Part shown: piece by piece, positions 25,552-34,771 of the stretch
How positions within the stretch are numbered: the stretch's first letter is position 1
Layout of the letters: each line of letters begins with the position of its first letter
Made by a program: the position numbers and the translations under genes
The notes under the pieces: model-generated
What the model was told of the DNA's origin: nothing
The model's database searches: none
Seen by the model: the letters and a program-made list of their open reading frames with translations, nothing else
Source: Kitasatospora azatica KCTC 9699
GTDB taxonomy: Bacteria; Actinomycetota; Actinomycetes; Streptomycetales; Streptomycetaceae
Length of the DNA: 64,000 nt
Reading direction: 5' to 3'
NCBI RefSeq assembly: GCF_000744785.1
Contig: NZ_JQMO01000003.1
Coordinates: 744,001-808,000, forward strand

Positions 25552-26094
25552 CTAGAGGGCCTTGACCAGGGTCTCGAAGGCCAGGTCGGGGCGCTTGGGC
25601 AGGCCGAACCGCTCGTCCCCGTACGGGAACGGCGAGAGCTCACCGGTGCGGCGGAAGCCGCGGCGCTCGTACCAGGCGATCAGGTCGGCCCGCTGGACGA
25701 TCACCGTCATCTCCAGCGAGGCCGCGCCCCACTCCTCGCGGACGTGGCGCTCGGCCTCGGCCAGGACCGCGCGGCCGACCCCGCCGCCCTGCTGGGTGGG
25801 CCGCACCGAGAACATGCCGAAGTAGGCCCCGGCGCCGCGCCGCTCCACCGTGCAGCAGGCGAGCAGCTCGCCGGTGGCGGCCCGCTCGGCGAGCAGGATC
25901 AGCGTGTCGGGGCGGGCCAGCGTCTCGGCCACCGACTCGTGGTCGGTGCGCTGCCCGTCCAGCAGGTCCGCCTCGGTGGTCCAGCCGGTGCGGCTGGCCT
26001 CGCCCCGGTAGGCCGACTCCACCAGCTCGACCAGGGCGGGCACATCGCCCTCGGTGGCGGGGCGAAAGACCAGGTCAGGGGTGGCGGTGGCCAT
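25552..26094 (-). CDS. GNAT family N-acetyltransferase
   Basis: The 180-residue protein has a GNAT fold: FRPATEGDVPALVELVESAY at the start, the acetyl-CoA motif FSVRPTQQGGGVGRAVLAEA, and the RADLIAWYERRGFRRTGEL end. It should transfer acetyl groups to a small amine or peptide. It is convergent with the phosphodiesterase gene, with only 27 bases between the stops. Substrate unknown. Confidence 0.88.
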   Translation of the reverse strand: MATATPDLVFRPATEGDVPALVELVESAYRGEASRTGWTTEADLLDGQRTDHESVAETLARPDTLILLAERAATGELLACCTVERRGAGAYFGMFSVRPTQQGGGVGRAVLAEAERHVREEWGAASLEMTVIVQRADLIAWYERRGFRRTGELSPFPYGDERFGLPKRPDLAFETLVKAL

Positions 26095-26250
26095 GCGGGG
26101 CTCCCGGGCGGCTCGGCAACAGGGCGTCCTGGCATGGTGCCACAGACCCCGCCACCCCCGGATGGCTCACCTGATGTCAGGATTGGGTGACCGACGGGCG
26201 AGGATGTGGGGGTGCCCGTCCACCATGATCACCGGGGGATCTGACCAGCC

Positions 26251-27378
26251 ATGCATCCGCGCGTCTTCGCGATCGTGACCGCCGTCCTGCTCGGGGCGCT
26301 CGGCCTCGGCGCTCTCGCCGTCACCCAGTGGGTGCCGCCGACCGCACCGGTGGCCGCCCAGTCGGCGGTGCCGACCGGCTCCGCGGCCGCCGGCCCGTCG
26401 GCCTCGACCTCGGCCGCGGCCGCCGCCTCGGCCTCGCCCACCGGCGACCCGGCGGTCTGGACCCGCAGCACGCTGCGGAACAAGCTGATGGCCGAGATGG
26501 ACGCCACCGATCCCGGCGTCGCGCTGGCCGATCTGGACCGGATCACCAAGGCGAAGCCGTACACCGTCCGGTTCTGCCACCCGATCGCGCACGAGATCGG
26601 TCATGCGGCGGTCAAGCGGTACAACCACGACTTCCAGAAGGTGCTGTCCTACCCGCACGACACCTGTGCGGCGGGCTACCTGCACGGCGCGGTGGAGGAG
26701 ATGCTGATCGCCTCCGCCGACCCGGCCAGCGACCTGCTGAAGCTCTGTCAGCCGCAGATGACCGGCCCGTGCGTGCACGGGGTGGGCCACGGCACCATGT
26801 TCGTCGCCAACCAGGACGTGGCCAAGGCACGCGACCTGTGCAGCAAGTTCGGCTCGCAGAACCGGATCGTCACCTGCTCCGAGGGCCTGTTCATGCAGCT
26901 CTTCGGCCCGGACGAGGAGGACGAGAAGGCCAAGGCGCTGGTCCCGGCGGACAAGCTGGCCGCCGAGCCGCTCTATCCGTGCCCGGAGCAGCCGGCCCTC
27001 TTCCAGTCGGCCTGCTTCTTCTACGCACCGACCTTCTACCTCTCCTCGCACGACTACCCCAACCACCCGGAGATCTACGCCCAGGCGCTCAAGTGGTGCC
27101 TGAACGCGCAGGCCAGCGGTGGGGCGAACGACTGCAGCCGGGGAGTCGGCTCGCGGCTGATGAAGTACAACCTGGACCGCGAGGACTGGGTGGGACAGCA
27201 GTGCGCGACGGCCTCCGACACCTGGCAGAAGAAGGCCTGCACGGACGGGATCGTCAGCTACTACACCGTCAACTACACCGACCCGGGGGCGGCGGGCCGG
27301 CTCTGCGCCAAGCTGACCAACCAGGAGATCGCCCGGTACTGCAAGGCCTCGGCCCACCTCTCGGGCTCCCTGGACTGA
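26251..27378 (+). CDS. Secreted or membrane-anchored protein with His/Cys motif repeats
   Basis: The 375-residue protein starts with a hydrophobic signal or anchor (VTAVLLGALGLGALAV, residues 9-24), then an Ala/Ser/Pro linker to about 70. The folded part has 15 or so Cys set in repeating motifs of the form C-x(2-5)-H/G: CHPIAHEIGH, CAAGYLHGAVE, CVHGVGHG, CSEGLFMQ, CFFYAPTF, CSRGVGSRL, CTDGIVSYY. The HEIGH segment recalls a metal site but does not form a full HExxH peptidase motif. The repeats suggest an all-alpha, disulfide-linked or metal-binding repeat protein outside the cell. I do not know the family. Confidence 0.7.
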   Translation: MHPRVFAIVTAVLLGALGLGALAVTQWVPPTAPVAAQSAVPTGSAAAGPSASTSAAAAASASPTGDPAVWTRSTLRNKLMAEMDATDPGVALADLDRITKAKPYTVRFCHPIAHEIGHAAVKRYNHDFQKVLSYPHDTCAAGYLHGAVEEMLIASADPASDLLKLCQPQMTGPCVHGVGHGTMFVANQDVAKARDLCSKFGSQNRIVTCSEGLFMQLFGPDEEDEKAKALVPADKLAAEPLYPCPEQPALFQSACFFYAPTFYLSSHDYPNHPEIYAQALKWCLNAQASGGANDCSRGVGSRLMKYNLDREDWVGQQCATASDTWQKKACTDGIVSYYTVNYTDPGAAGRLCAKLTNQEIARYCKASAHLSGSLD

Positions 27379-27411
27379 GACCGAGCGGATCGACCTCGTA
27401 GGATCACCACC

Positions 27412-28851
27412 ATGTCCGCCACCTCCGATCAGAGCTTCCGCAGCTCCGCCCACACCACCGCCGACCTGGTCGCCGACTACCTCGCGGCGGTGCCCGCGGG
27501 GCCGGTCTGGCAACCGATGGACCCGGCCGCCCGGCAGGCGCTGCTGAACGCCCCGCTGCCGGCCGAGGGACGGAGCCTGGACGAGCTGCTCGGGGTGATC
27601 GCCACCGACGTGCTGCCCGCGCCGATGGGCAACGGGCATCCGCGGTTCTTCGGCTGGGTGAACTCCGCCCCCGCACCGGCGGGTGTGCTGGCCACCCTGG
27701 CGGCCTCGGCGATGAACCCCAGCTCGGCCGGCGGCGACCACGCGGACGTCCACCTGGAGCGGGCGGTGGTGCGCTGGATCGCCGAGCTGGTCGGCTTCCC
27801 GCATCCCCCCGGCGGCGGGCTGCTGACCTCCGGCACCTCGATGGCCACCATCGTCTGCCTGGCCGCCGCCCGCGGCCGGGCCGCCGCCCGGGCCGGCTGG
27901 GACGTCCGCGAGGACGGCCTGTACGGGCTGCCGCCGCTGGTCGGCTACGTCACCGGTGAGACCCACTCCTGCGTGCGCAAGGCCGCCGAGCTGCTGGGCC
28001 TGGGCAGCCGGCAGCTGCGGACCGTACCGGCCGACGCCGAGGGCCGGATGGACCCGGTCGCGCTGCGCGCCGCGATCGCCGAGGACCGCGCGGCCGGCCG
28101 GCTGCCGTTCCTGGTGGTGGCCTCGGCCGGCACCGTGAACACCGGCGTGGTGGACCGCTTCGAGCCGATCGCCGACCTGTGCGAGGCCGAGCAGCTGTGG
28201 CTGCACATCGACGGGGCGTACGGCGCCTTCGGCGTGCTGGACCCCGAGATCGCGCACCGCTACGCGGGGCTGGACCGGGCCGACTCGATCGCGCTGGACC
28301 CGCACAAGTGGCTCGGCGTGCCGGTGGACTGCGGCTGCGCGCTGGTCCGCGACGCCGAGCAGCTGCGCGGCACCTTCAGCCTGGTGCCGTCCTATCTGCG
28401 CGACGAGGAGGCGGGCGGGCTCGGCTGGTTCTCCGAGTACGGCACCGAGCAGACCCGCCCGTTCCGCTCGCTCAAGGTCTGGGCCACCATCGCGCACCGC
28501 GGCCGGGACGGCATCGCGGCCGACATCGCGCACTGCACCCGGCTGGCCCGCCGGCTCGGCGAGCTGGTCGCAGCCGATCCCGAGCTGGAGCTGTTGGCGC
28601 CGGTGGAGACCTCGATCACCGCCTTCCGGGCCCGCCCGGCCGGACTGGACGAGGCCGCGCTCAACGCGCTGAACCAGGCGCTGCCGCTCGCCGTCCAGCG
28701 ACGCGGCCAGGTTTTTGTTACGGGCACCGTGCTGGCCGGCCGCGAGGCCCTCCGGGCCTGCCTGCTGAACGCCGCCACCACCGAGGCCGACTTGGCCGTG
28801 CTGCTGGCCGAAGTCCGGGCCGCGGCAACCGAACTGACTACCCGACAGTAG
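27412..28851 (+). CDS. PLP-dependent group II amino acid decarboxylase-like protein
   Basis: The 479-residue enzyme belongs to the aromatic-L-amino-acid decarboxylase/glutamate decarboxylase group. Seen: GHPRFFGWVNSAP near the start, SSAGGDHADVHLERAVVRWI, LHIDGAYGAFG (the Asp that pairs with the PLP ring) and ALDPHKWLGVPVDCG with the PLP-binding Lys. Such enzymes remove CO2 from tryptophan, tyrosine, DOPA or glutamate and some act as aldehyde synthases. Substrate cannot be read from the sequence. It starts at ATG 27412. Confidence 0.9.
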   Translation: MSATSDQSFRSSAHTTADLVADYLAAVPAGPVWQPMDPAARQALLNAPLPAEGRSLDELLGVIATDVLPAPMGNGHPRFFGWVNSAPAPAGVLATLAASAMNPSSAGGDHADVHLERAVVRWIAELVGFPHPPGGGLLTSGTSMATIVCLAAARGRAAARAGWDVREDGLYGLPPLVGYVTGETHSCVRKAAELLGLGSRQLRTVPADAEGRMDPVALRAAIAEDRAAGRLPFLVVASAGTVNTGVVDRFEPIADLCEAEQLWLHIDGAYGAFGVLDPEIAHRYAGLDRADSIALDPHKWLGVPVDCGCALVRDAEQLRGTFSLVPSYLRDEEAGGLGWFSEYGTEQTRPFRSLKVWATIAHRGRDGIAADIAHCTRLARRLGELVAADPELELLAPVETSITAFRARPAGLDEAALNALNQALPLAVQRRGQVFVTGTVLAGREALRACLLNAATTEADLAVLLAEVRAAATELTTRQ

Positions 28852-28944
28852 CCACAACCAGCGTGAATGCATCAGCCGGAGACATTTACCGGGCGGTCAT
28901 AACAGATTCGTGATCGTGAAACACCAGCGCGTCATGGTGGTGGC

Positions 28945-30357
28945 ATGACTCAATCGCCGAACACTGCCCAGACCACCCGGCCCACCGCCGCGAACGGCCC
29001 CTCCCGGGCCGAGCGGCGGCTGACCAGAAGCGACCGCTGGCGCCACTCCACCGTGGAGCTGGCCGCCGTCTTCCTCGCCGTGGCCACCGCCGACCTGGTC
29101 GCCAACGTGGTGGTGCACGGCCACGACGGCCCGGTGCTGCTCGCCGCCTCGGCGCTGGCACTGTTCGCCACAGCGGTGTTCCACGCCTGGTGGGCCCATC
29201 GCCATCCGCACGGACCGCCGGGCCCGCAACCGGACCCGGGCACCGATCCGGGCGCCGAACCGGGCGAGGACCGGCTGCCGGAGGAGACCAGGCTGTGGCG
29301 GCTGCGCGCCACCGTCTCGGACGCGCCGGGCAGCCTGGCCACCGTCTGCGCGGCGCTGGCCACCCTGCGGGTCAGCATCATCTCGCTGCAGACCCACCCG
29401 CTGCCGGACGCCACGGTGGACGAGTTCCTGCTCCGGGCGCCACGCTCGCTGCCCCGCGCACTGCTCACCGACGCGGTGGCGCGGGCCGGCGGCCAGGAGA
29501 TCTGGACCGACCCGGCGGACGCGCACGACCTGGTGGACGTGCCGACCCACGTGCTGGCCCTGGCCACCAGGACCGCGCTGGACGCCGCCGAGCTGCCGGT
29601 CGCGCTGCGCCAGCTGTTCGGCCAGGTGACCATCCGGTCGTTCCCGACCAAGCAGGCCACCGCGGCCACGCCGAGCCTGGAGGGCACCCTGATGCGGCTG
29701 CCCGCCCCCTCCGGCGACCTGCTGGAGCTCTCCCGCCCGTACCTGCCGTTCACCCCGACCGAGTTCGCCCGCGCCAAGGCGCTGGTCGAGCTGGACGCGG
29801 TGCTCGGTCCCCGGGTGCCCAAGGTGGCGGACCAACTGAGCCTGCCGGCCGGCACCGACCTGACGGTCCGTCGGGCCGACCCGGGCGACAAGGCGGCCGC
29901 CCTGGCGATGCACCACCGCTGCTCCGCCGCCACGCTGCGCAAGCGCTACCACGGCCCGGTGGCCGACGCCGACCGCTACCTGGACCACCTGCTGGACCCG
30001 CGGCACGGGCAGACGCTGGCCGTCGAGACGGTGGACGGTGAGCTGGTCGCACTGGCCCATCTGATGTGGGACGACGACAGCGCGGAGCTGGCCGTGCTGG
30101 TCGAGGACGGCTGGCAGCGCCGCGGCCTCGGCCTGGACCTGCTGCGCCGGATGGCCGCGCTGGCCGCCGAGGCGGGGGTGGCCACCGTCTACGCCGTCAC
30201 CCAGGCCGGGAACACCGCGCTGATCGGCGCGATGCAGCGGTTGTCGATCCCGCTGGACTACCAGGTGGAGAACGCCACCCTGGTGATCACCGCCCACCTG
30301 GCGGGCGCCGCCGAGCAGTTGCCGAGCCCGTGGCCCACCGTCCCGGGCTGGTCCTGA
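28945..30357 (+). CDS. Membrane-anchored ACT-GNAT fusion protein
   Basis: The 470-residue protein begins with a soluble head and two hydrophobic segments (about 39-54 and 60-76), then a proline-rich linker (~88-108). An ACT domain comes next (WRLRATVSDAPGSLATVCAALATLRVSI, ~116-190), then a middle region, and a GNAT domain from ~310 with ELAVLVEDGWQRRGLGLDLLRRM as acetyl-CoA site. ACT domains bind amino acids and control enzymes, so an amino-acid-gated acetyltransferase (protein acetylation or a metabolite) is a reasonable guess. It ends before a strong terminator at 30376-30404. Confidence 0.82.
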   Translation: MTQSPNTAQTTRPTAANGPSRAERRLTRSDRWRHSTVELAAVFLAVATADLVANVVVHGHDGPVLLAASALALFATAVFHAWWAHRHPHGPPGPQPDPGTDPGAEPGEDRLPEETRLWRLRATVSDAPGSLATVCAALATLRVSIISLQTHPLPDATVDEFLLRAPRSLPRALLTDAVARAGGQEIWTDPADAHDLVDVPTHVLALATRTALDAAELPVALRQLFGQVTIRSFPTKQATAATPSLEGTLMRLPAPSGDLLELSRPYLPFTPTEFARAKALVELDAVLGPRVPKVADQLSLPAGTDLTVRRADPGDKAAALAMHHRCSAATLRKRYHGPVADADRYLDHLLDPRHGQTLAVETVDGELVALAHLMWDDDSAELAVLVEDGWQRRGLGLDLLRRMAALAAEAGVATVYAVTQAGNTALIGAMQRLSIPLDYQVENATLVITAHLAGAAEQLPSPWPTVPGWS

Positions 30358-30375
30358 TCACCTGACCCACCGTGG

Positions 30376-30404
30376 GTGGCCGCCCCCGACCCGGGGGCGG
30401 CCAC
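30376..30404. terminator. Intrinsic terminator-type hairpin
   Basis: GTGGCCGCCCCCG (30376-30388) and CGGGGGCGGCCAC (30392-30404) form a perfect 13-bp stem around ACC, 19 bases after the stop of the ACT-GNAT gene. No T-tract follows, as is usual for Streptomyces terminators. Confidence 0.75.
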
Positions 30405-30429
30405 TCGCGCGCTCGCGGTCAGAGCCTTC

Positions 30430-30439
30430 GTCAGAGGCT
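30430..30439 (+). repeat. Copy of the 10-mer GTCAGAGGCT
   Basis: The exact 10-mer lies in a degenerate run of CGTCAGAGG-like units (30421-30471) between the terminator and the murT promoter region. It is one of five exact copies in the window. Confidence 0.5.
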
Positions 30440-30600
30440 CCGTCAGAGGTTCAGCCAGGGCTCCGTCAGGGCGCTGAGCACGGACAATGGGGGCCGTGGC
30501 TCGGTCCGGCGGCGGGGAGCGGTTAGGCTGGCCCCGTCCCTGCCGCCCGACGGCCGAAGGTCAGCCGGGGGGTCGTCAGCTAGAGGAGGAACTCCTGAGC

Positions 30601-31872
30601 ATGCCAGGCACCGGATCGGAGGCCGCGGCCACCGGCGCGCGCGACTCCTCACTGCCCGCCCGCTCCAAGCTCGCCGTCACCGCGGGGCGGATGGCCGCCG
30701 CCGCGTCCCGGTCGGTCGGCCGCGGCAGCGGCTCGGTGATCGGCGGCAAGGTCGCCCTCAAGCTCGACCCCGACCTGCTCGCCCGGCTCGCCGAGCACCT
30801 GGACGTGGTCCTGGTCTCGGCCACCAACGGCAAGACCACCACCACCCGGCTGATCGCGGAGGCGCTGCGCGCCGCCGGCCCGGTCGTCTCCAACGCGCTC
30901 GGCGCCAACATGCCGGCCGGCATCACGGCCGCGCTGGCCGGCGGCTCGGACGCCCGCTACGGCGTGATCGAGGTGGACGAGAAGTACCTGGCCGGCGTGG
31001 CCCGGGACACCAGCCCCAAGGCCATAGCGCTGCTGAACCTCTCCCGCGACCAGCTGGACCGGGCCGCCGAGACCCGGATGCTGGCCGAGCGCTGGCGCGA
31101 GGGCCTGCAGCACACCGAGGCCGTGATCATCGCCAACGCGGACGACCCGCTGGTGACCTGGGCCGCCTCCTCCTGCAAGCGGGTGGTCTGGGTGGCCGCC
31201 GGGCAGGCCTGGAAGGAGGACGCCTGGTCCTGCCCGTCCTGCGGTGGCGTGATGCAGCGGCCCGGCGACGACTGGTTCTGCCAGGAGTGCGGGTTCCGCC
31301 GGCCGCAGCCGCACTGGGCGCTGCAGGGCGGCCATGTGATCGACCCGAACGGCGCCGCCTGGCCGATCCAGCTGCAGCTGCCGGGCCGGGCCAACCTGGC
31401 CAACGCCACCAGCTCGGCCGCCGTGGCCGCGGTCTTCGGCGTGCCGCCGCAGGTCGCGCTGGAGCGGATGCAGTCGGTTGCCGCCGTGGCGGGCCGCTAC
31501 GACGTGGTCAACTACCAGGGCCGTGACGTGCGCCTGCTGCTGGCCAAGAACCCGGCCGGCTGGCTGGAGACCTTCTCGCTGATCGACGGGCCGCCGGCGC
31601 CGGTGATCCTCTCGGTGAACGCGCTGGACGCGGACGGCACCGACACCTCCTGGCTGTGGGACGTGGACTACGAGCGGCTGCACGGGCACCCGGTGTTCGT
31701 GATGGGCCAGCGACGGCTGGACCTCGCGGTCCGGCTGGAGGTCGCCGGGCTGCAGTTCCACGTGGTGGAGTCGCTGGAGGAGGCGGTCCGGATGGCGCCG
31801 CCCGGCCGGATCGAGGCGATCGCCAACTACACGGCGTTCCAGCAGCTGCGCAAGGTGGTGGCGGGCGGATGA
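30601..31872 (+). CDS. murT: Lipid II isoglutaminyl synthase, MurT subunit
   Basis: A 423-residue Mur ligase family protein. The ATP site VSATNGKTTTTRLIAEAL is at about residues 75-95, and the MurT-specific four-Cys zinc ribbon CPSCGGVMQRPGDDWFCQEC sits in the middle. NLSRDQLDRAAETRMLAERW and FVMGQRRLDLAVRLEVAG complete the family pattern. MurT with the GatD amidotransferase amidates D-Glu of lipid II to D-isoglutamine. ATG 30601 was chosen; GAGGAGGA lies 11 bases upstream, and the frame stays open further upstream without a good start. The stop overlaps the gatD start by four bases (ATGA). Confidence 0.93.
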   Translation: MPGTGSEAAATGARDSSLPARSKLAVTAGRMAAAASRSVGRGSGSVIGGKVALKLDPDLLARLAEHLDVVLVSATNGKTTTTRLIAEALRAAGPVVSNALGANMPAGITAALAGGSDARYGVIEVDEKYLAGVARDTSPKAIALLNLSRDQLDRAAETRMLAERWREGLQHTEAVIIANADDPLVTWAASSCKRVVWVAAGQAWKEDAWSCPSCGGVMQRPGDDWFCQECGFRRPQPHWALQGGHVIDPNGAAWPIQLQLPGRANLANATSSAAVAAVFGVPPQVALERMQSVAAVAGRYDVVNYQGRDVRLLLAKNPAGWLETFSLIDGPPAPVILSVNALDADGTDTSWLWDVDYERLHGHPVFVMGQRRLDLAVRLEVAGLQFHVVESLEEAVRMAPPGRIEAIANYTAFQQLRKVVAGG

Positions 31873-32825
31873 CGACTCCTCCTGGGTACGGTCCCCCGCC
31901 GCCGGGGTACGGTCCGCCGTCGGGCTATCCGGAGCAGCAGCCCGGGTACCCGCAGCAGCCGGGACACCCGCAGCAGCAGGCCGGCTATCCGCAGCAGCAG
32001 CCCGGGTACCCGCCGCAGGGCTACCCGCAGCAGCAGCCTGCCCCGCAGGCCCAGCAGCAGCCCGAACCGCAGCAGCAATACGGAAGGTCATCTCGGATGA
32101 GCGACAGCAGCCTGCGGCTGGTCTGGATCTACCCGGACCTGCTCAGCACCTACGGCGACCGCGGCAACGCCCTGGTCGTCGAGCGCCGGGCCCGCCAGCG
32201 CGGGCTGAACGTGCAGCGGATCGACGTCCGGTCCGACCAGCCGGTGCCGACCAGCGGTGACATCTACCTGATCGGCGGTGGCGAGGACCGTCCGCAGCGG
32301 CTGGCCGCCGAGCGGCTGCGCCAGGACTCCGGGCTGCCGCGGGCGGTGGACAACGGCGCGATCGTCTTCTCGGTCTGCGCCGGCTACCAGATCCTCGGTC
32401 ACGAGTTCATCAACGACCTGGGCCAGCGCGAGCCGGGTCTGGGCCTGCTGGACGTCTGGTCCACCCGCGGCGAGGGCGCCCGCAATGTCGGCGACGTGCT
32501 GGCCGAGCCGGACCAGCGCCTCGGCCTGCCGACCCTGAGCGGCTTCGAGAACCACCAGGGCGTCACCCACCTCGGCCAGGGTGTGGCCCCGCTGGCGCAG
32601 GTCACCGCGGGTGGCGGCAACGGTGACGGCAGCGGCACCGAGGGCGCTTGGCGGGACACCGTCTTCGGCACCTACCTGCACGGCCCGGTGATGGCCCGCA
32701 ACCCGGCCGTCGCCGACCTGCTGATCAAGCTGGCGCTGGACGTCAACGCGCTCCCGCCGGCCGACACCACCTGGTACGACGCGCTCCGCGCGGAGCGGAT
32801 CGCCGCCACCCGTCAGCCTGCCTGA
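31869..32825 (+). CDS. gatD: Lipid II isoglutaminyl synthase, GatD glutamine amidotransferase subunit, with N-terminal P/Q/G/Y extension
   Basis: The GatD core begins at Met77 (ATG 32097, RLVWIYPDLLSTYGDRGNAL) and has SVCAGYQILGH with the catalytic Cys and, near the end, FGTYLHGPVMARNPAVADLL. It releases ammonia from glutamine for MurT. The core alone is 242 residues, the usual GatD length. In front of it, starting at ATG 31869 that overlaps the murT stop, are 76 in-frame codons of low-complexity sequence rich in P, Q, G and Y (units such as PGYPQQ). The core start has its own GGAAGG 9 bases upstream. Both starts are possible; the ATGA overlap and the biased but coding-like extension favour the long form. 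The function of the extension is unknown. Confidence 0.88.
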   Translation: MTTPPGYGPPPPGYGPPSGYPEQQPGYPQQPGHPQQQAGYPQQQPGYPPQGYPQQQPAPQAQQQPEPQQQYGRSSRMSDSSLRLVWIYPDLLSTYGDRGNALVVERRARQRGLNVQRIDVRSDQPVPTSGDIYLIGGGEDRPQRLAAERLRQDSGLPRAVDNGAIVFSVCAGYQILGHEFINDLGQREPGLGLLDVWSTRGEGARNVGDVLAEPDQRLGLPTLSGFENHQGVTHLGQGVAPLAQVTAGGGNGDGSGTEGAWRDTVFGTYLHGPVMARNPAVADLLIKLALDVNALPPADTTWYDALRAERIAATRQPA

Positions 32826-33119
32826 CCGGGCCTCGGCCCCGCTGATTGAACATTGTCCGGCCGCCGGGTGTCCAACATCCGGCGGCGGGAACGCCCCCGT
32901 CGTGAAAGTACGACAATAGGCACCGTCGGATGCAACCCTCCTCGGCAACCGGCAGCACCATTGCGCGGGCGCGCCGACGACGCCGCCCCGCGCCTGCTCC
33001 CGCCCGGCCGGAGGTGGGGGCCGCTATGATCAGCTTCGGAATGGAATGTCCGATCCTGGTCCCGCCCTTCCAAGGTGGTGTTCCGGCCGTCCGGTTCTCC
33101 TCGGGAGTTGCAAAGAACG

Positions 33120-34145
33120 ATGCGTATTGGTGTGCTGACCAGCGGCGGCGACTGCCCCGGCCTGAACGCCGTGATCCGCTCCGTGGTCCACCGGGGGGTG
33201 GTCGACCACGGCGACGAGATCATCGGCTTCCAGGACGGTTGGCGCGGACTGCTCGAAGGTGTCCACCGCCCGCTGACGCTGGACTCGGTCAGCGGCATTC
33301 TGGCCCAGGGCGGCACCATCCTGGGCTCCTCCCGGGTCCAGCCCAGCCATCTGCGTGATGGTGTCGAGCGGGCCAAGAAGTACTGCGAGGACCTCGGGAT
33401 CGACGTGGTCATCCCGATCGGCGGCGAGGGCACCCTCAAGGCTGCCAAGCTGATGAGCGACGGCGGCATGCCGGTGGTGGGCGTGCCGAAGACCATCGAC
33501 AACGACATCGCCTGCACCGACGTCACCTTCGGCTTCGACACCGCGGTCTCGGTGGCCACCGACGCGCTGGACCGGCTGAAGACCACCGCCGAGTCGCACC
33601 AGCGGGTGATGGTGGTCGAGGTGATGGGCCGGCACACCGGCTGGATCGCGCTCAACGCGGGCATGGCCGCCGGTGCGCACGCGATCGTGGTGCCGGAGCG
33701 CCCGTTCCACATCGACAAGCTGACCGAGGTGGTCCGCGAGCGCTTCGACCGGGGCAAGAAGTTCGCCATCGTGGTCTGCGCCGAGGGCGCCAAGCCCGAG
33801 CCCGGCACCATGCACTGGGAAGAGGGCACCCGGGACATCTACGGCCACGAGCGGTTCACCGGCATCGCCACCCAGCTCTCCGGCGAGCTGGAGCACCGGC
33901 TCGGCAAGGAGGCCCGCCCGGTCATCCTCGGCCACACCCAGCGCGGCGGCACCCCCACCGCCTACGACCGGGTGCTGGCCACCCGGTTCGGCTGGCACGC
34001 CGTGGAGGCCGCGCACAAGGGCGCCTTCGGGCACATCACCGCGCTGCACGGCACCCAGATCAACCTGGTGCCGCTGGCCGAGGCGGTGGCGGACCTGAAG
34101 ACCGTGCCGGCCGAGCGCTACGTCGAGGCCGAGACGGTCATCTGA
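33120..34145 (+). CDS. pfkA: 6-phosphofructokinase (ATP-dependent type)
   Basis: The 341-residue enzyme phosphorylates fructose-6-phosphate to the 1,6-bisphosphate in glycolysis. Visible: TSGGDCPGLNAVIR (ATP binding), IPIGGEGTLKAAKL (the Gly after the first acidic residue marks ATP rather than pyrophosphate use) and GVPKTIDNDIACTDVTFGF with the catalytic Asp. Length and spacing are those of actinobacterial PfkA. ATG 33120 was chosen; the frame is open upstream to 33075. The 290 bases before it hold no clear gene. It ends at a strong shared terminator. Confidence 0.95.
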   Translation: MRIGVLTSGGDCPGLNAVIRSVVHRGVVDHGDEIIGFQDGWRGLLEGVHRPLTLDSVSGILAQGGTILGSSRVQPSHLRDGVERAKKYCEDLGIDVVIPIGGEGTLKAAKLMSDGGMPVVGVPKTIDNDIACTDVTFGFDTAVSVATDALDRLKTTAESHQRVMVVEVMGRHTGWIALNAGMAAGAHAIVVPERPFHIDKLTEVVRERFDRGKKFAIVVCAEGAKPEPGTMHWEEGTRDIYGHERFTGIATQLSGELEHRLGKEARPVILGHTQRGGTPTAYDRVLATRFGWHAVEAAHKGAFGHITALHGTQINLVPLAEAVADLKTVPAERYVEAETVI

Positions 34146-34164
34146 CCGTCCGTCGGACATACCG

Positions 34165-34192
34165 ATGCCCCGCCGGTTACCCGGCGGGGCAT
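34165..34192. terminator. Bidirectional terminator between pfkA and the cyclophilin gene
   Basis: ATGCCCCGCCGG and CCGGCGGGGCAT form a perfect 12-bp stem around TTAC, between the convergent stops of pfkA (34145) and the cyclophilin gene (34206). Confidence 0.88.
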
Positions 34193-34205
34193 TCGTTCGT
34201 GCGGA

Positions 34206-34703
34206 CTACTCCGGGACGATCCCGGAGGCGGCGACCTTGATCTTCGCCTTGGTCGAGCCCGAGCGGCTGCCCAGCTTCTCGACCGCGTCCACGACCTCCT
34301 TGCCCTCGACGACCTCGCCGAAGACCACGTGCTTGCCGTCCAGCCAGGAGGTGACGACCGTGGTGATGAAGAACTGCGAGCCGTTGGTGTTCTTGCCGGC
34401 GTTCGCCATCGAGAGCAGGTACGGCCGGTCGTGCTTGAGCGTGAAGTTCTCGTCGGCGAACTTCTCGCCGTAGATGCTCTTGCCGCCGGTGCCGTCGCCG
34501 CGGGTGAAGTCACCGCCCTGGAGCATGAACTCCGGGATCACCCGGTGGAACGGCGAGCCCGCGTAGCCGAAGCCGTGCTCGCCGGTGGCCAGCTCGCGGA
34601 AGTTCTGCGCCGTCTTGGGAACGACGTCGTCGTAGAGCTTGAAGACGATCCGACCGCTGGGGACGTCGTCGATGCTGATGTCGAAGTAAACGTTGGAAGC
34701 CAT
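34206..34703 (-). CDS. Peptidyl-prolyl cis-trans isomerase, cyclophilin type
   Basis: A 165-residue single-domain cyclophilin without signal peptide, so cytoplasmic. The signature [20 protein letters not shown], then [18 protein letters not shown], hold the catalytic Arg, Phe and Gln. It speeds isomerisation of X-Pro bonds during folding. ATG 34703 has no strong ribosome binding site, but the length fits the family. Confidence 0.95.
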   Translation of the reverse strand: MASNVYFDISIDDVPSGRIVFKLYDDVVPKTAQNFRELATGEHGFGYAGSPFHRVIPEFMLQGGDFTRGDGTGGKSIYGEKFADENFTLKHDRPYLLSMANAGKNTNGSQFFITTVVTSWLDGKHVVFGEVVEGKEVVDAVEKLGSRSGSTKAKIKVAASGIVPE

Positions 34704-34771
34704 GCGCGTAGCCTGCCACGATCCGGACCGGAAACTCGACAATGGGGGGTCATAACGCCGACCTGGTCACC

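Noticed and set aside
26167..28872. 901-codon minus-strand frame over the Cys/His protein and the decarboxylase
   Set aside because: Antisense to two well-supported genes; no recognisable domain.
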